Both the position numbers and the translations under genes were made by a program. Below the pieces are notes generated by a model, which did not search any database, was not told the origin of the DNA, and saw only the letters and a program-made list of their open reading frames with translations. A DNA stretch of 64,000 bases from an uncultured Pseudomonadales bacterium. GTDB lineage: Bacteria; Pseudomonadota; Gammaproteobacteria; Pseudomonadales; Azotimanducaceae. Location: assembly GCA_938017975.1 (NCBI GenBank), contig CALIKQ010000003.1, positions 62,001-126,000 of the forward strand. The letters are read 5' to 3'. Below are positions 8,786 through 16,898 of the stretch, piece by piece (the stretch's first letter is position 1; each line of letters starts with the position of its first letter).

Positions 8786-9783
8786 AACGCCGAACGCGAG
8801 AAGTTGAAGGGATGAGCTTGTCCTTCTTGGACGTGATCAGTTGCGGTTTTGGCGCACTTATTTTACTGCTGGTCTTAACCAAAGTTTTTGATCCTGTGAT
8901 CTTTGATGAAACCATCGAGGATCTCGACGGCTATCTCGCGCAACTCGAGCAAACCCTGCTTGAGCTCAAGGGCGAAACCCGCGACCTTAACCGCGACCTT
9001 CTCCGCCGAGAAGATCTTCAGACCGAGAAGGTTGATGCGCTCACACGACTGGAAACCGAGCAGCAGGCACTCAAAAATGCAACCAGCGAAGAAGCCCTGG
9101 CGGCCGCATCAAAAGCAGCGATCAAGGCACAACTGGCTCGCGCCAAACAGACTTTAACTGAAGAAATGCAGCAGCTGCTTAAGGGATACCAAAAAGCGGC
9201 CGATGATAACGTTATTGGAGGGATCCCCGTCGACAGTGAGTACGTGATCTTTATCATCGATACCTCCGGCAGTATGTTCAGTTACGCCTGGCCAATGGTC
9301 GTCCAAAAGTTATCTGAAACCCTTGAAGTCTACCCAAATCTCAAGGGCATCCAGGTCATGAACGATATGGGTAACTACATGTTTGCTCAGTATGCGGGTC
9401 AGTGGATCCCGGACACACCTGCCCGCCGACGCGCGATTATCAGCAGATTGAGGGACTGGAACGTCTTTAGTAATTCAAGCCCAGTCGAGGGCATTACAAA
9501 AGCGATTGCGACCTTCTATCGTCCAGGACGAAAAATTTCGCTCTACGTTTTTGGCGATGAATTCACAGGCCGATCCATTCAACAGGTGATTGAGACTGTT
9601 GACCGAATCAATCGCCGGGATGACGCGGGCAACCGATTGGTGCGCATACACGGAGTGGGCTTCCCGGTCCAATTCGCCAATCCACCGCAATATCAAGATA
9701 CAGGCATCAAATTCGCCATCCTAATGCGACAACTGTGTGCCGAAAACGATGGCACTTTTGTCGCTCTAAACCGTTTTCGTTAG
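8782..9783 (+). CDS. VWA-domain protein with ExbD-like N-terminal helix (paralogue 2)
   Basis: I choose the ATG at 8782, which overlaps the preceding TGA (ATGA); upstream in-frame codons lie inside the first VWA gene. The 333-residue product has the same plan as its neighbour: basic tail, membrane helix with SLSFLDVISCGFGALILLL and Asp at residue 17, a coiled coil (~40-135, LEQTLLELKGETRDLNRDLL), then a VWA domain starting YVIFIIDTSGSMFSYAW with MIDAS DTSGS. The sequences outside the signature helix and MIDAS differ clearly, so the two are anciently diverged paralogues rather than a recent duplication. It is the last gene of the operon before the convergent ion-channel gene. Confidence 0.82.
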   Translation: MKRRTREVEGMSLSFLDVISCGFGALILLLVLTKVFDPVIFDETIEDLDGYLAQLEQTLLELKGETRDLNRDLLRREDLQTEKVDALTRLETEQQALKNATSEEALAAASKAAIKAQLARAKQTLTEEMQQLLKGYQKAADDNVIGGIPVDSEYVIFIIDTSGSMFSYAWPMVVQKLSETLEVYPNLKGIQVMNDMGNYMFAQYAGQWIPDTPARRRAIISRLRDWNVFSNSSPVEGITKAIATFYRPGRKISLYVFGDEFTGRSIQQVIETVDRINRRDDAGNRLVRIHGVGFPVQFANPPQYQDTGIKFAILMRQLCAENDGTFVALNRFR

Positions 9784-9881
9784 CTGGTTGTAAACCGAAC
9801 TCAACCCCACAAGCCGAAAAAGGCCTGGCTCCTACCAATCCACACGCTCTGTCCACAGTTTTTGATCTGCTGCAAAAAGCG

Positions 9882-10742
9882 CTAGGTATCAGGATCTGGA
9901 CGGGGTCTGACGGGGGTCTTTTGAGATGCCTCGAGCAAGTTTTCTAGACGCTCAAGAGATGCCCTAACGGATAAAATTTCGTCATGCAGGTTTCGCAGCG
10001 AAGACCGGTCCGGATCGTCGGTATCTGCTTTGGCTTGCTCTTCTTCGAGCACATTCACAACGATTCCAATCACCATATTCAAAAAGGCAAACGTGGTTAA
10101 AAAGATGAAACTCAAATAAAACATCCATGTCAGCGGATAGACCTCCATGGTTTCGTACATCACGTCGGTCCAGTCTTCAAATGTCATGACGCGAAACAGG
10201 GTCAACATTGAAACAGCAATATTGCCCCAGAGCTTTGGGTTGATAGTTTCAAAGAATAGGCTGCCAATCGCGGCATAGATATAAAAGATAATGAAGATCA
10301 GCGCCGCCACATATCCCAACCGCGGCAATGCTTGGATCAGTGAGTTCAGCAGGATTCTCAGTTCTGGGATAATGCTGATCATCCGTAGAACTCTAAACAC
10401 GCGGATTAACCGGGCCACCAATGCCATATCCGTATCTTCAATCGGGATCAAACTGATCAGAACGATCAGCGTATCGAACACATTCCAGCCATTTTTAAAG
10501 AAATCACGTTTGCGGGCTTCTCCTAAAAATCGGACCGAAATTTCCACCACAAAGATCACGGTAATCAGTAGGTCTAGACCTTCAATCAGCCTCTGTAGCC
10601 AGCTCGGAACAGCGTACGTCTTCACGCCCACCAACAACGCTGAGGCAATGATGATAATGATGATAAAAGCCTCGAAAGCGCGATGAGCACGCAACGCCTC
10701 TAATCGAGATTGCAATGACGGTTTAGCGTCCAGATCATTCAT
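9882..10742 (-). CDS. NavBac-type voltage-gated cation channel
   Basis: This 286-residue six-helix ion-transport protein starts at ATG behind AAGGAACGACT. S1 (FEAFIIIIIIASALLVG), S2-S3 and a clear S4 voltage sensor (RLIRVFRVLRM, four Arg at every third residue) are visible. They are followed by S5, a pore helix and filter (FRVMTFEDWTDVMYE), S6 (FIFLTTFAFLNMVIGIVVNVL), and a C-terminal coiled coil (LHDEILSVRASLERLENLL) that in this family assembles the tetramer. The filter TFEDWTD differs from the sodium-selective TLESWSM of NavAb by having extra acids, so calcium permeability is possible. It is convergent with the VWA operon. Its physiological role (motility, pH, osmotic response) cannot be read from the sequence. 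Confidence 0.92.
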   Translation of the reverse strand: MNDLDAKPSLQSRLEALRAHRAFEAFIIIIIIASALLVGVKTYAVPSWLQRLIEGLDLLITVIFVVEISVRFLGEARKRDFFKNGWNVFDTLIVLISLIPIEDTDMALVARLIRVFRVLRMISIIPELRILLNSLIQALPRLGYVAALIFIIFYIYAAIGSLFFETINPKLWGNIAVSMLTLFRVMTFEDWTDVMYETMEVYPLTWMFYLSFIFLTTFAFLNMVIGIVVNVLEEEQAKADTDDPDRSSLRNLHDEILSVRASLERLENLLEASQKTPVRPRPDPDT

Positions 10743-10774
10743 AGTCGTTCCTTTGTCAGAGGTTTTAAGGCGCC

Positions 10775-10945
10775 TTAGAGCGCCATCGGATCATTCGAGT
10801 CAATCATTCGATAACCAGCGCCACTCGTCGCACGAGGGTTCACCGTAAAGCGGAAATCACCAGGGGAAGCATCATTAGAACGAAGGGCGCACCCAGTTTT
10901 CATTAAGGCCAATGCGCCAGGGACCAAGGCGCTCAAAAATAGCAT
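10775..10945 (-). CDS. Possible small ORF, 56 residues
   Basis: An ATG-TAA frame lies 32 bases upstream of the ion-channel start on the same strand. The predicted product begins with a hydrophobic segment (MLFLSALVPGALALM), then a Cys and a polar tail ending YRMIDSNDPMAL. This could be a small lipoprotein or exported peptide, or a remnant of a longer gene. The Shine-Dalgarno is weak (TATGAG). I do not recognise the family. It is listed because the composition looks coding and nothing else occupies the interval. Confidence 0.25.
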   Translation of the reverse strand: MLFLSALVPGALALMKTGCALRSNDASPGDFRFTVNPRATSGAGYRMIDSNDPMAL

Positions 10946-11008
10946 CTCATACTCAGAAACAGTAGCCCTTCACCCGATTCAAGGAGGGGGACATCAACAG
11001 CATCGGCG

Positions 11009-12418
11009 CTAAAAGTTGATCCTTATTTTATAAGCCAACTTGCGTTTTTCGCCCTTGAGGATTTTTAGATCACCAATGATCGACTGATTAGGACCCACCT
11101 CCAGCTCGGACGATGCATCGATCAGGGTAAAATCACCACCCACTGACTCGATTAAAATAACCTTTGCGTCCGATTCCCCCGTATTTTCAAGTTGCAAATC
11201 AAGGCCAATCTCCCGGGCACGATTCCCAAGCACTCTAAAACCTGTAATCTTTCGTCGTAGCCTGATATCAAAAGCTTGCCCAAGCGCAACTTCAAAAGGT
11301 TCGCCTCTTGGAACAGTGCTGACCCTATCCTCCCCTTGAAAAAACTCTTCATCCTGTGCGGTCACATTGAATACCCGCGCTAATCCAGCAGCAATGGGCG
11401 CTGCGCCTTCATCTTCAATGGATGCCGGCGTCACTCGCAAGAATCCAGGCACTGTGACGGCACGCGAATCAGTCTCAGACCGATAGCTTTGTACTTGCGA
11501 CTTTATCCGATAGAAAACTTCAGCTTCGGCCTCGAAGGGCGCCTGCAAAGCCACCTTAATATCACTGCGGCTCGGTAGGTCAACGCGCTGACGCAGCTGC
11601 CATTGGTGGTAGAGACCCGTTGATTGACGCTCGGACATCGCGAGATCCTCCGAGGCTGCGAGGCTCATTCGCGAAAATTCTGGTTGCGCAGGCAGGGGGC
11701 GATCAATCCGATTGAGTTCTCCTGCATTCAGCGCCAGCGAAGCGTCTTGAAAGCTTTGACTGGTCGTATTACTGATTTGCGCCCAAGGCTCAATGAAAAC
11801 GCGACGACGCTCCGGAAAATATCTCAGGTCATAGATCGCTTTCCAACTCAAACCATCTGCGGCGTACTGTAATTGACCCTCCAATGGTCCATCGCCGCTC
11901 AGCGTCATCTTAATTGAGGATCGATCATTGAGCGACAACGCCGGAAAAATCAAACCTTCAAACTGGGCGTTTTGCAACCCTTCTCGAGTCTGCACCATGA
12001 GCGGAGATGAGGCGACAAGTACGCCTTCAACCGAGGCCCGATCTGGGCCCTGGCGAATGTGAACCGCCTCACCCAACGCGGCCTCCAAAAAAGAGCTCGT
12101 TGAATGCGGCATACGGCTCAGCTCAAAGCTCTCGACATTAATTGGATCGACGAGTCGGGCGCGTACTGATGCTAGGCGTGCGGTCTCTGGGATGCCGATT
12201 TCCAACGTCGCGCCCTCGGCGACGACAATTGCTGGCAAAGTGCCTCTGACCCAGGCCTCCTGGCCAAAAAGCGTCAGCTCAACGTTCGAGAGCGCTTGAA
12301 GCGGCCCAGCATGGGATTGAATGCCGGATATCAAGGCGGCGCAAAGCACCATCGCTCGCAAACTAGACAACCCAACGATCTGCATTACTTGATCCAAAGT
12401 CTTTTGCACGTCAATCAT
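11009..12418 (-). CDS. DUF4139-family exported protein
   Basis: The 469-residue protein has a hydrophobic segment near residues 20-37 (LRAMVLCAALISGIQSHAG) that looks like a signal peptide with an over-long N-region. A start further downstream (MQIVGLSSLRAM) would make it normal length. The body is beta-rich and matches the DUF4139 pattern (YAADGLSWKAIYDLRYF, then IEPWAQISNTTSQSFQDASLALNAGE, and a C-terminal Ig-like stretch VLIESVGGDFTLIDAS). Members are exported or outer-surface proteins of unknown role, often with a mucoidy/DUF4140 N-terminal part that is short or absent here. It stands alone between the channel gene and a divergent methyltransferase. Function unknown. Confidence 0.75.
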   Translation of the reverse strand: MIDVQKTLDQVMQIVGLSSLRAMVLCAALISGIQSHAGPLQALSNVELTLFGQEAWVRGTLPAIVVAEGATLEIGIPETARLASVRARLVDPINVESFELSRMPHSTSSFLEAALGEAVHIRQGPDRASVEGVLVASSPLMVQTREGLQNAQFEGLIFPALSLNDRSSIKMTLSGDGPLEGQLQYAADGLSWKAIYDLRYFPERRRVFIEPWAQISNTTSQSFQDASLALNAGELNRIDRPLPAQPEFSRMSLAASEDLAMSERQSTGLYHQWQLRQRVDLPSRSDIKVALQAPFEAEAEVFYRIKSQVQSYRSETDSRAVTVPGFLRVTPASIEDEGAAPIAAGLARVFNVTAQDEEFFQGEDRVSTVPRGEPFEVALGQAFDIRLRRKITGFRVLGNRAREIGLDLQLENTGESDAKVILIESVGGDFTLIDASSELEVGPNQSIIGDLKILKGEKRKLAYKIRINF

Positions 12419-12607
12419 GCTCGTGTCCGTTTTTCATCGATTTTAAAGGTCGAACCGTCTCGCTCCGACTAAGCGTCTCAGTATAGTCGCTCACGCTTGA
12501 CAAAAAAATCCGCCACCAACACCGTCGATCATTGGCAAACCTGTTCGCCTTCGTTAAGCTCTGCGCAGCAAATTAGACCCCGTCTCACGACGCCCTCGAG
12601 TGATCAC

Positions 12608-13225
12608 ATGAACCCATCGACACAGCGCCAAGCCTTTGGCCTCAAAATTCTAAATGCGAAACATCATGCCGTGCGCAAACTGAAAACCGAGGGGTATCAA
12701 GCCGAAATCCATGGCAACAAGTTTTGGAATTCGAGTTTTTTGATCATGGACCATCTCAAACGCAACCCACCTCAACGAGCCCTTCGTGTCCTAGACATTG
12801 GCTGCGGATGGGGGTTGTTGGGCCTTTATTGTGCAAAGCAATTCAATGCTCGAGTCACTGGGATCGATGCTGATCCAAACGTGGGTCCCTACCTGCAATT
12901 GCACGCTAGGACTAACCAGCTGGCAATGACTTTTGAGAAGCGTCGCTTCGATCAGCTCACAAAAGCCTATCTATCCAAGTTTGACCTGATTGTCGGTGCG
13001 GATATTTGCTTTTGGGATGAACTCGCTAAAACCGTGTTTAACCTTATCCGTCGCGCGCATACCGCGGGCGTCGGACAGATTATTATCGCCGACCCCTGCC
13101 GAACACCCTTTGAAAAACTGGCCGAGAGCTGTGCACACGCTTTTGATCATGTCGAGCGAATCGATGCAAGACTACAGCGGCCTGTCAAAGCAACAGGTGA
13201 TCTTCTCATTGTTTCCCAGCGCTGA
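12608..13225 (+). CDS. Class I SAM-dependent methyltransferase
   Basis: The Rossmann methyltransferase motifs are clear: motif I VLDIGCGWGLLGLYCAK, motif II VTGIDADPNVGPYL, motif IV DLIVGADICFWDE. The family is closest in feel to Methyltransf_16/protein-lysine methyltransferase-like enzymes. I choose the ATG at 12608 (MNPSTQRQAFG), giving ~205 residues. The frame is open further up to a TTG at 12497, but that leader (MTKKSATNT) is Ser/Thr-rich and lacks fold features. Substrate unknown: it could be a protein or a small molecule. It is followed after ~50 bases by the rarD gene on the same strand. Confidence 0.75.
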   Translation: MNPSTQRQAFGLKILNAKHHAVRKLKTEGYQAEIHGNKFWNSSFLIMDHLKRNPPQRALRVLDIGCGWGLLGLYCAKQFNARVTGIDADPNVGPYLQLHARTNQLAMTFEKRRFDQLTKAYLSKFDLIVGADICFWDELAKTVFNLIRRAHTAGVGQIIIADPCRTPFEKLAESCAHAFDHVERIDARLQRPVKATGDLLIVSQR

Positions 13226-13278
13226 GGTTCAATTGCGCCTATCTGAGCGCTCAGAAGACTTTTCGAAGGCGCAACTAA

Positions 13279-14181
13279 ATGGCTTTTAACGCAGTGCAGC
13301 GGCAAGGTGCCTTTTCGGCACTTTGCGCATACACCATTTGGGGGCTAGCCCCTATTTATTTCAAATCCGTGGGATCAGTTGATCCACTAGAAATCATTGC
13401 ACACCGCGTTAGTTGGTCCGCCGTGCTGCTGGTTGGAATCCTAGCGCTACTCGGCAAAATCAATGAGCTCCGAGTCGAAGCTAAGACGCTCATGCTCTTG
13501 ATGGTAAGTACGAGCTTACTTGCCTGTAACTGGTTTATTTTTGTATTTGCCGTTTTGGACGGTCAAATCATTGAAACGTCGCTCGGCTACTTTATTAACC
13601 CTTTGGTCAGCGTATTTCTCGGGTTGCTCTTTTTGGGCGAGCGCCTGAGAACCACCCAGTGGATTGCACTCAGCATTGCCGTGACAGGTGTACTTATTCA
13701 ATTGGTCTTTCTAGGCAGAATTCCTCTGATTTCCCTCGCCCTCGCGTTCAGTTTTGGCTTTTACGGCTTAATCCGTAAAAATGCGAACCTGCCGGCGGTC
13801 TCAGGCCTCGCCATTGAAACACTCCTAGCGCTGCCCTTTGCGATCGGCTATTTGGCCTATCGTCATCAGATGGGAGACCTCGCCTTCTCAAACGAATCTT
13901 TGAGCCTAGACTTACTGCTCATACTCGGAGGCGCGATCACAGCGCTGCCGTTGCTGTTTTTTGCCAGTGCGGTGATTCGCTTAAGTTTAACGGCAGTGGG
14001 CATCTTTCAATATTTGGCGCCCTCCTTGACTCTGATCCTGGCGATTTTCTTTTTTGACGAACCCTTCTCAATCGTTCAACTTGTCAGCTTTGTGTTTGTC
14101 TGGATTTCAATCCTGATATTTTCAACCGACGCCTTTTACGAACATCGCGGGCGCAAGAGAAGGCCTCCGCAGGCTTCCTGA
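13279..14181 (+). CDS. rarD: RarD-type EamA transporter
   Basis: The 300-residue, ten-helix drug/metabolite transporter has the RarD signature at the start (YTIWGLAPIYFKSV, then EIIAHRVSWSAVLL) and two EamA repeats. The second repeat includes GIFQYLAPSLTLILAIFFFDEPF. RarD homologues are inner-membrane permeases, named after chloramphenicol sensitivity; their natural substrates are poorly known. Length and motif order are normal. It sits 27 bases upstream of a thioesterase gene and may be co-transcribed with it. Confidence 0.9.
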   Translation: MAFNAVQRQGAFSALCAYTIWGLAPIYFKSVGSVDPLEIIAHRVSWSAVLLVGILALLGKINELRVEAKTLMLLMVSTSLLACNWFIFVFAVLDGQIIETSLGYFINPLVSVFLGLLFLGERLRTTQWIALSIAVTGVLIQLVFLGRIPLISLALAFSFGFYGLIRKNANLPAVSGLAIETLLALPFAIGYLAYRHQMGDLAFSNESLSLDLLLILGGAITALPLLFFASAVIRLSLTAVGIFQYLAPSLTLILAIFFFDEPFSIVQLVSFVFVWISILIFSTDAFYEHRGRKRRPPQAS

Positions 14182-14208
14182 TCCGCTCAATGCACTAGGA
14201 AATACGCT

Positions 14209-15057
14209 ATGGACCAACACTTTCAACTTGATCGAGACCTTAAGATTAGTCCAACTGACGCAACGCAAACAGGCGACAATCGATGGCTTGTCAGCGTCAC
14301 GATTTCGGATCAGTGGCAGGTGATTGTCGGACCCAACGGCGGCTACTTAAGCGCACTGCTCCTAGCTGGCGTAAAGATGGTGAATCAACAAGCGCTTCAT
14401 TCCGTTCGATCGGTCACCGTTAATTTCATTAGCGCCTCCGTGCCCGGCCCAGCGCAACTATCCATCCAATGCATCAAACAGGGCCGCACTTTGAGCTTAT
14501 TCCAGGCCATGCTTTATCAAGGTGATCGCGACATTGCGCAAGCAACGGTCACCTTGGCCTCTGATCGCTTACCAATTTCATTTTGCGATATCAACCTGCC
14601 GGAGATTCCTCACGCCGACACCCTTCAACCGATGGACTGGATCAACACCGACAGTGATTTTGCCGTACCCTTTCGCGCGCATTATGACCAACGGGTTGGG
14701 CTTGGGCCGACGCCTTTCGAAAAAGACGATTCCGGTCGCATCGGCGGCTGGATGCGCTTTAAAGATCTGCGACCCGTTGACGACCTAGGTCTTCTGGCGA
14801 TGAGCGACGGCTGGTATCCGAGCATCATTACTCGAAACTTACCCCAAACAGTCCACTTTCCGAGCCTCGATCACACAGTACATTTTTTGTGCAGCGACTT
14901 TTCAAGCTTCGGCCTTGAGACGTTTATCGGTTTTGAATTCACAACCGAGGTTGCTGCCACAGGCTACTTGATTGAAGACGGAAAAATGTTCTCAGAGACC
15001 GGCCAACTCTTGGCGATTTCGCGTCAAATGGCGGCGATGGTGCCCTTAGAGAACTGA
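14209..15057 (+). CDS. Acyl-CoA thioesterase-like double-hotdog protein
   Basis: The 282-residue protein is of the TesB-like/4HBT_3 type. The N-terminal hotdog carries the GPNGGYLSALLLAGV motif and VRSVTVNFISASVPGPAQL. The C-terminal hotdog carries GGWMRFKDLRPVDDLGLLAMSDGWYPS and DHTVHFLCSDFSSFG. Members hydrolyse acyl-CoA esters in the cytoplasm. In this window they accompany many CoA ligases, so the likely role is CoA recycling or chain release during lipid or aromatic catabolism. The exact substrate cannot be told from sequence. Confidence 0.8.
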   Translation: MDQHFQLDRDLKISPTDATQTGDNRWLVSVTISDQWQVIVGPNGGYLSALLLAGVKMVNQQALHSVRSVTVNFISASVPGPAQLSIQCIKQGRTLSLFQAMLYQGDRDIAQATVTLASDRLPISFCDINLPEIPHADTLQPMDWINTDSDFAVPFRAHYDQRVGLGPTPFEKDDSGRIGGWMRFKDLRPVDDLGLLAMSDGWYPSIITRNLPQTVHFPSLDHTVHFLCSDFSSFGLETFIGFEFTTEVAATGYLIEDGKMFSETGQLLAISRQMAAMVPLEN

Positions 15058-15216
15058 TGTCACTTGCCGCTCGTCGTTGCCCGATGTTGACCGAGGCAAT
15101 CTCGATCTCTAAGGCCCGACGTGCCCCTTTGCAGAGTCTGCGCCTCGGCACGCGGATTTACGGGAACAAATGACGCCAGCGGCATCTCTCGCCGTCAGAG
15201 CGAGAGCGCAATCGCG

Positions 15217-16626
15217 CTAGCCAGTGGTATTAGCGCCGGCTCGATTTTGAATTGAAGTACGAATACGGTCGTGCTCCGTTGCATCCAGCGTAAATCTGGA
15301 GAAGAGTAATGTACCCACGGTATAGCAGATCAATGGCGACAGACCATAGAGCGTCACGATTGCAATCTGAACGGTCTGAGTTTGATCAACGTTAGGTATG
15401 AAGCCACTCAACTCCAAGACCCATCCAGTGATCAAAATCATGACGCCCGTTGCACTTTTTTGCACAAAATTGAACGCTGCAAAATAGGACCCTTCTTTTC
15501 GCTCTCCGGTTTGATATTCGTCGAAATCAATAATATCGCTTTGAACCGAAGGAGCGATGGTGCCGCCACAACCTGCTGAGAGTCCGGCAAAAAAGGCCAG
15601 TACAAAAATCAGCAGCGTACGATCAGCAACGCTTTCGATAAAGGGCAAAGCGAACATGCCACCAAAAGATAGCCCAGTTAACATCATCGAGAACATCCAC
15701 AATCGGATTTTTCCAAAACGTCTGGACAGGGGTATCCAAATAGGAACCGATAAGCTTGAAGGGATCATGTAAGCCAATATGATCAGTGGTGCAAGACTGG
15801 GTCTGCCCACAACATATTGACAGACGTACAGTGTCAGCAGCGCAATCACGGCGCTCCCGATATTTTCAATAAAGGTCACGACAATCACCAATCGGGCATG
15901 ACGGTTAGACCAAACATCTCTGAGTGCACCAAAAGGGGTCTGACCGACTCGACCTTGATAATCTTTCCGCTCTCTCAGTTTAAAGACCGCAAAGGCAATG
16001 AGCAGTGCCGTTATAACCCCAGCAATGGCGCTTAAATCAAAGGCAACGCCCCGTACTGCAGCTTCGGACTCTTGTTCCGCATCAATCAAGAGCTGCATGC
16101 TGTAGAGGGCAATAATTGAACCGACCGTATAGGCAGCATGCCTAAATCCATAGAGCCTGCTGCGTTCGTGATAGTCCGTACTGAGTTCAGCTCCCAGGGA
16201 TAAATGGGGCACCATAAAAAGCGTCATGGCCGAGTAGAAACCAATCACCCCCACCGCCATCCATATCACCAGAGCAGTCCCGGATAGCGAAGCAGGTGGC
16301 GAGAACACCATGATGAACAGCAGTGCGACCGGCGCCATACTCAAGAGCAGCCAGCTTCTTCGTCGACCGAGACGAGACTCCGTCTTATCGCTGACATAAC
16401 CTACGAGGGGATCAGAAATAGCGTCCCAAACTCGAGATACACCAAAGATCGTGCCCATTATTGCAGGCGAGATTAACAAAACGTCTGTTGAGAACTTCAT
16501 AATATAAAGCCCGATCAATAGGTACATATAACCAACGCCAACCGTAGGCGCGGAATATGCCACGATCTGCATCCAATGCAGTCGCGTCGAGCTAGAGCTT
16601 GAAGAATCCAAAGTCTCCTCCGCCAA
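15217..16626 (-). CDS. MFS transporter of the GPH (sugar:cation symporter) type
   Basis: The 469-residue twelve-helix carrier has the GPH-family markers VSRVWDAISDPLVGYVSDKTESRLGRRRSWLL and, later, PSVQSDIIDFDEYQTGERKEGSYFAAFNFVQKSA. GPH carriers import glycosides, pentosides or hexuronides, but many marine homologues have unknown substrates. The first codon at 16626 is a TTG. A second TTG at 16611, directly behind GGAGGAGACT, is a plausible start and would trim five residues. It is divergent from the acyl-CoA ligase gene across a 272-base gap that must contain both promoters. Confidence 0.85.
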   Translation of the reverse strand: MAEETLDSSSSSSTRLHWMQIVAYSAPTVGVGYMYLLIGLYIMKFSTDVLLISPAIMGTIFGVSRVWDAISDPLVGYVSDKTESRLGRRRSWLLLSMAPVALLFIMVFSPPASLSGTALVIWMAVGVIGFYSAMTLFMVPHLSLGAELSTDYHERSRLYGFRHAAYTVGSIIALYSMQLLIDAEQESEAAVRGVAFDLSAIAGVITALLIAFAVFKLRERKDYQGRVGQTPFGALRDVWSNRHARLVIVVTFIENIGSAVIALLTLYVCQYVVGRPSLAPLIILAYMIPSSLSVPIWIPLSRRFGKIRLWMFSMMLTGLSFGGMFALPFIESVADRTLLIFVLAFFAGLSAGCGGTIAPSVQSDIIDFDEYQTGERKEGSYFAAFNFVQKSATGVMILITGWVLELSGFIPNVDQTQTVQIAIVTLYGLSPLICYTVGTLLFSRFTLDATEHDRIRTSIQNRAGANTTG

Positions 16627-16898
16627 TCACCAAAACGGCCCTATTATGGCCTGCTTTTGATCTCGATGATGCTATGACTTTTACGCCAAATTCGCTATCC
16701 TCTGTCCCCCGACGTTTTAGCGTTCGCTGCACCACGCCTTTACATTCAGGATTCAGGCACCCTCTAAACCTGTCGTTTGATTGCGTGGTGACATCATTGG
16801 ACAGCGACGTCTTTCATCGACTTTAAAGCGCAAAATAGCAAAAGACGAACCCGCAACTTCCTCGACCAACGGAAGGACAAATTAGAAGGAGAATTAAC

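Noticed and set aside
5238-9783. Zorya or Tol-Pal/TonB system
   Set aside because: There is a MotA/TolQ/ExbB homologue, but no ZorB/MotB OmpA-like peptidoglycan-binding protein, no helicase, no tolA/tolB/pal and no tonB. The surrounding set is different.
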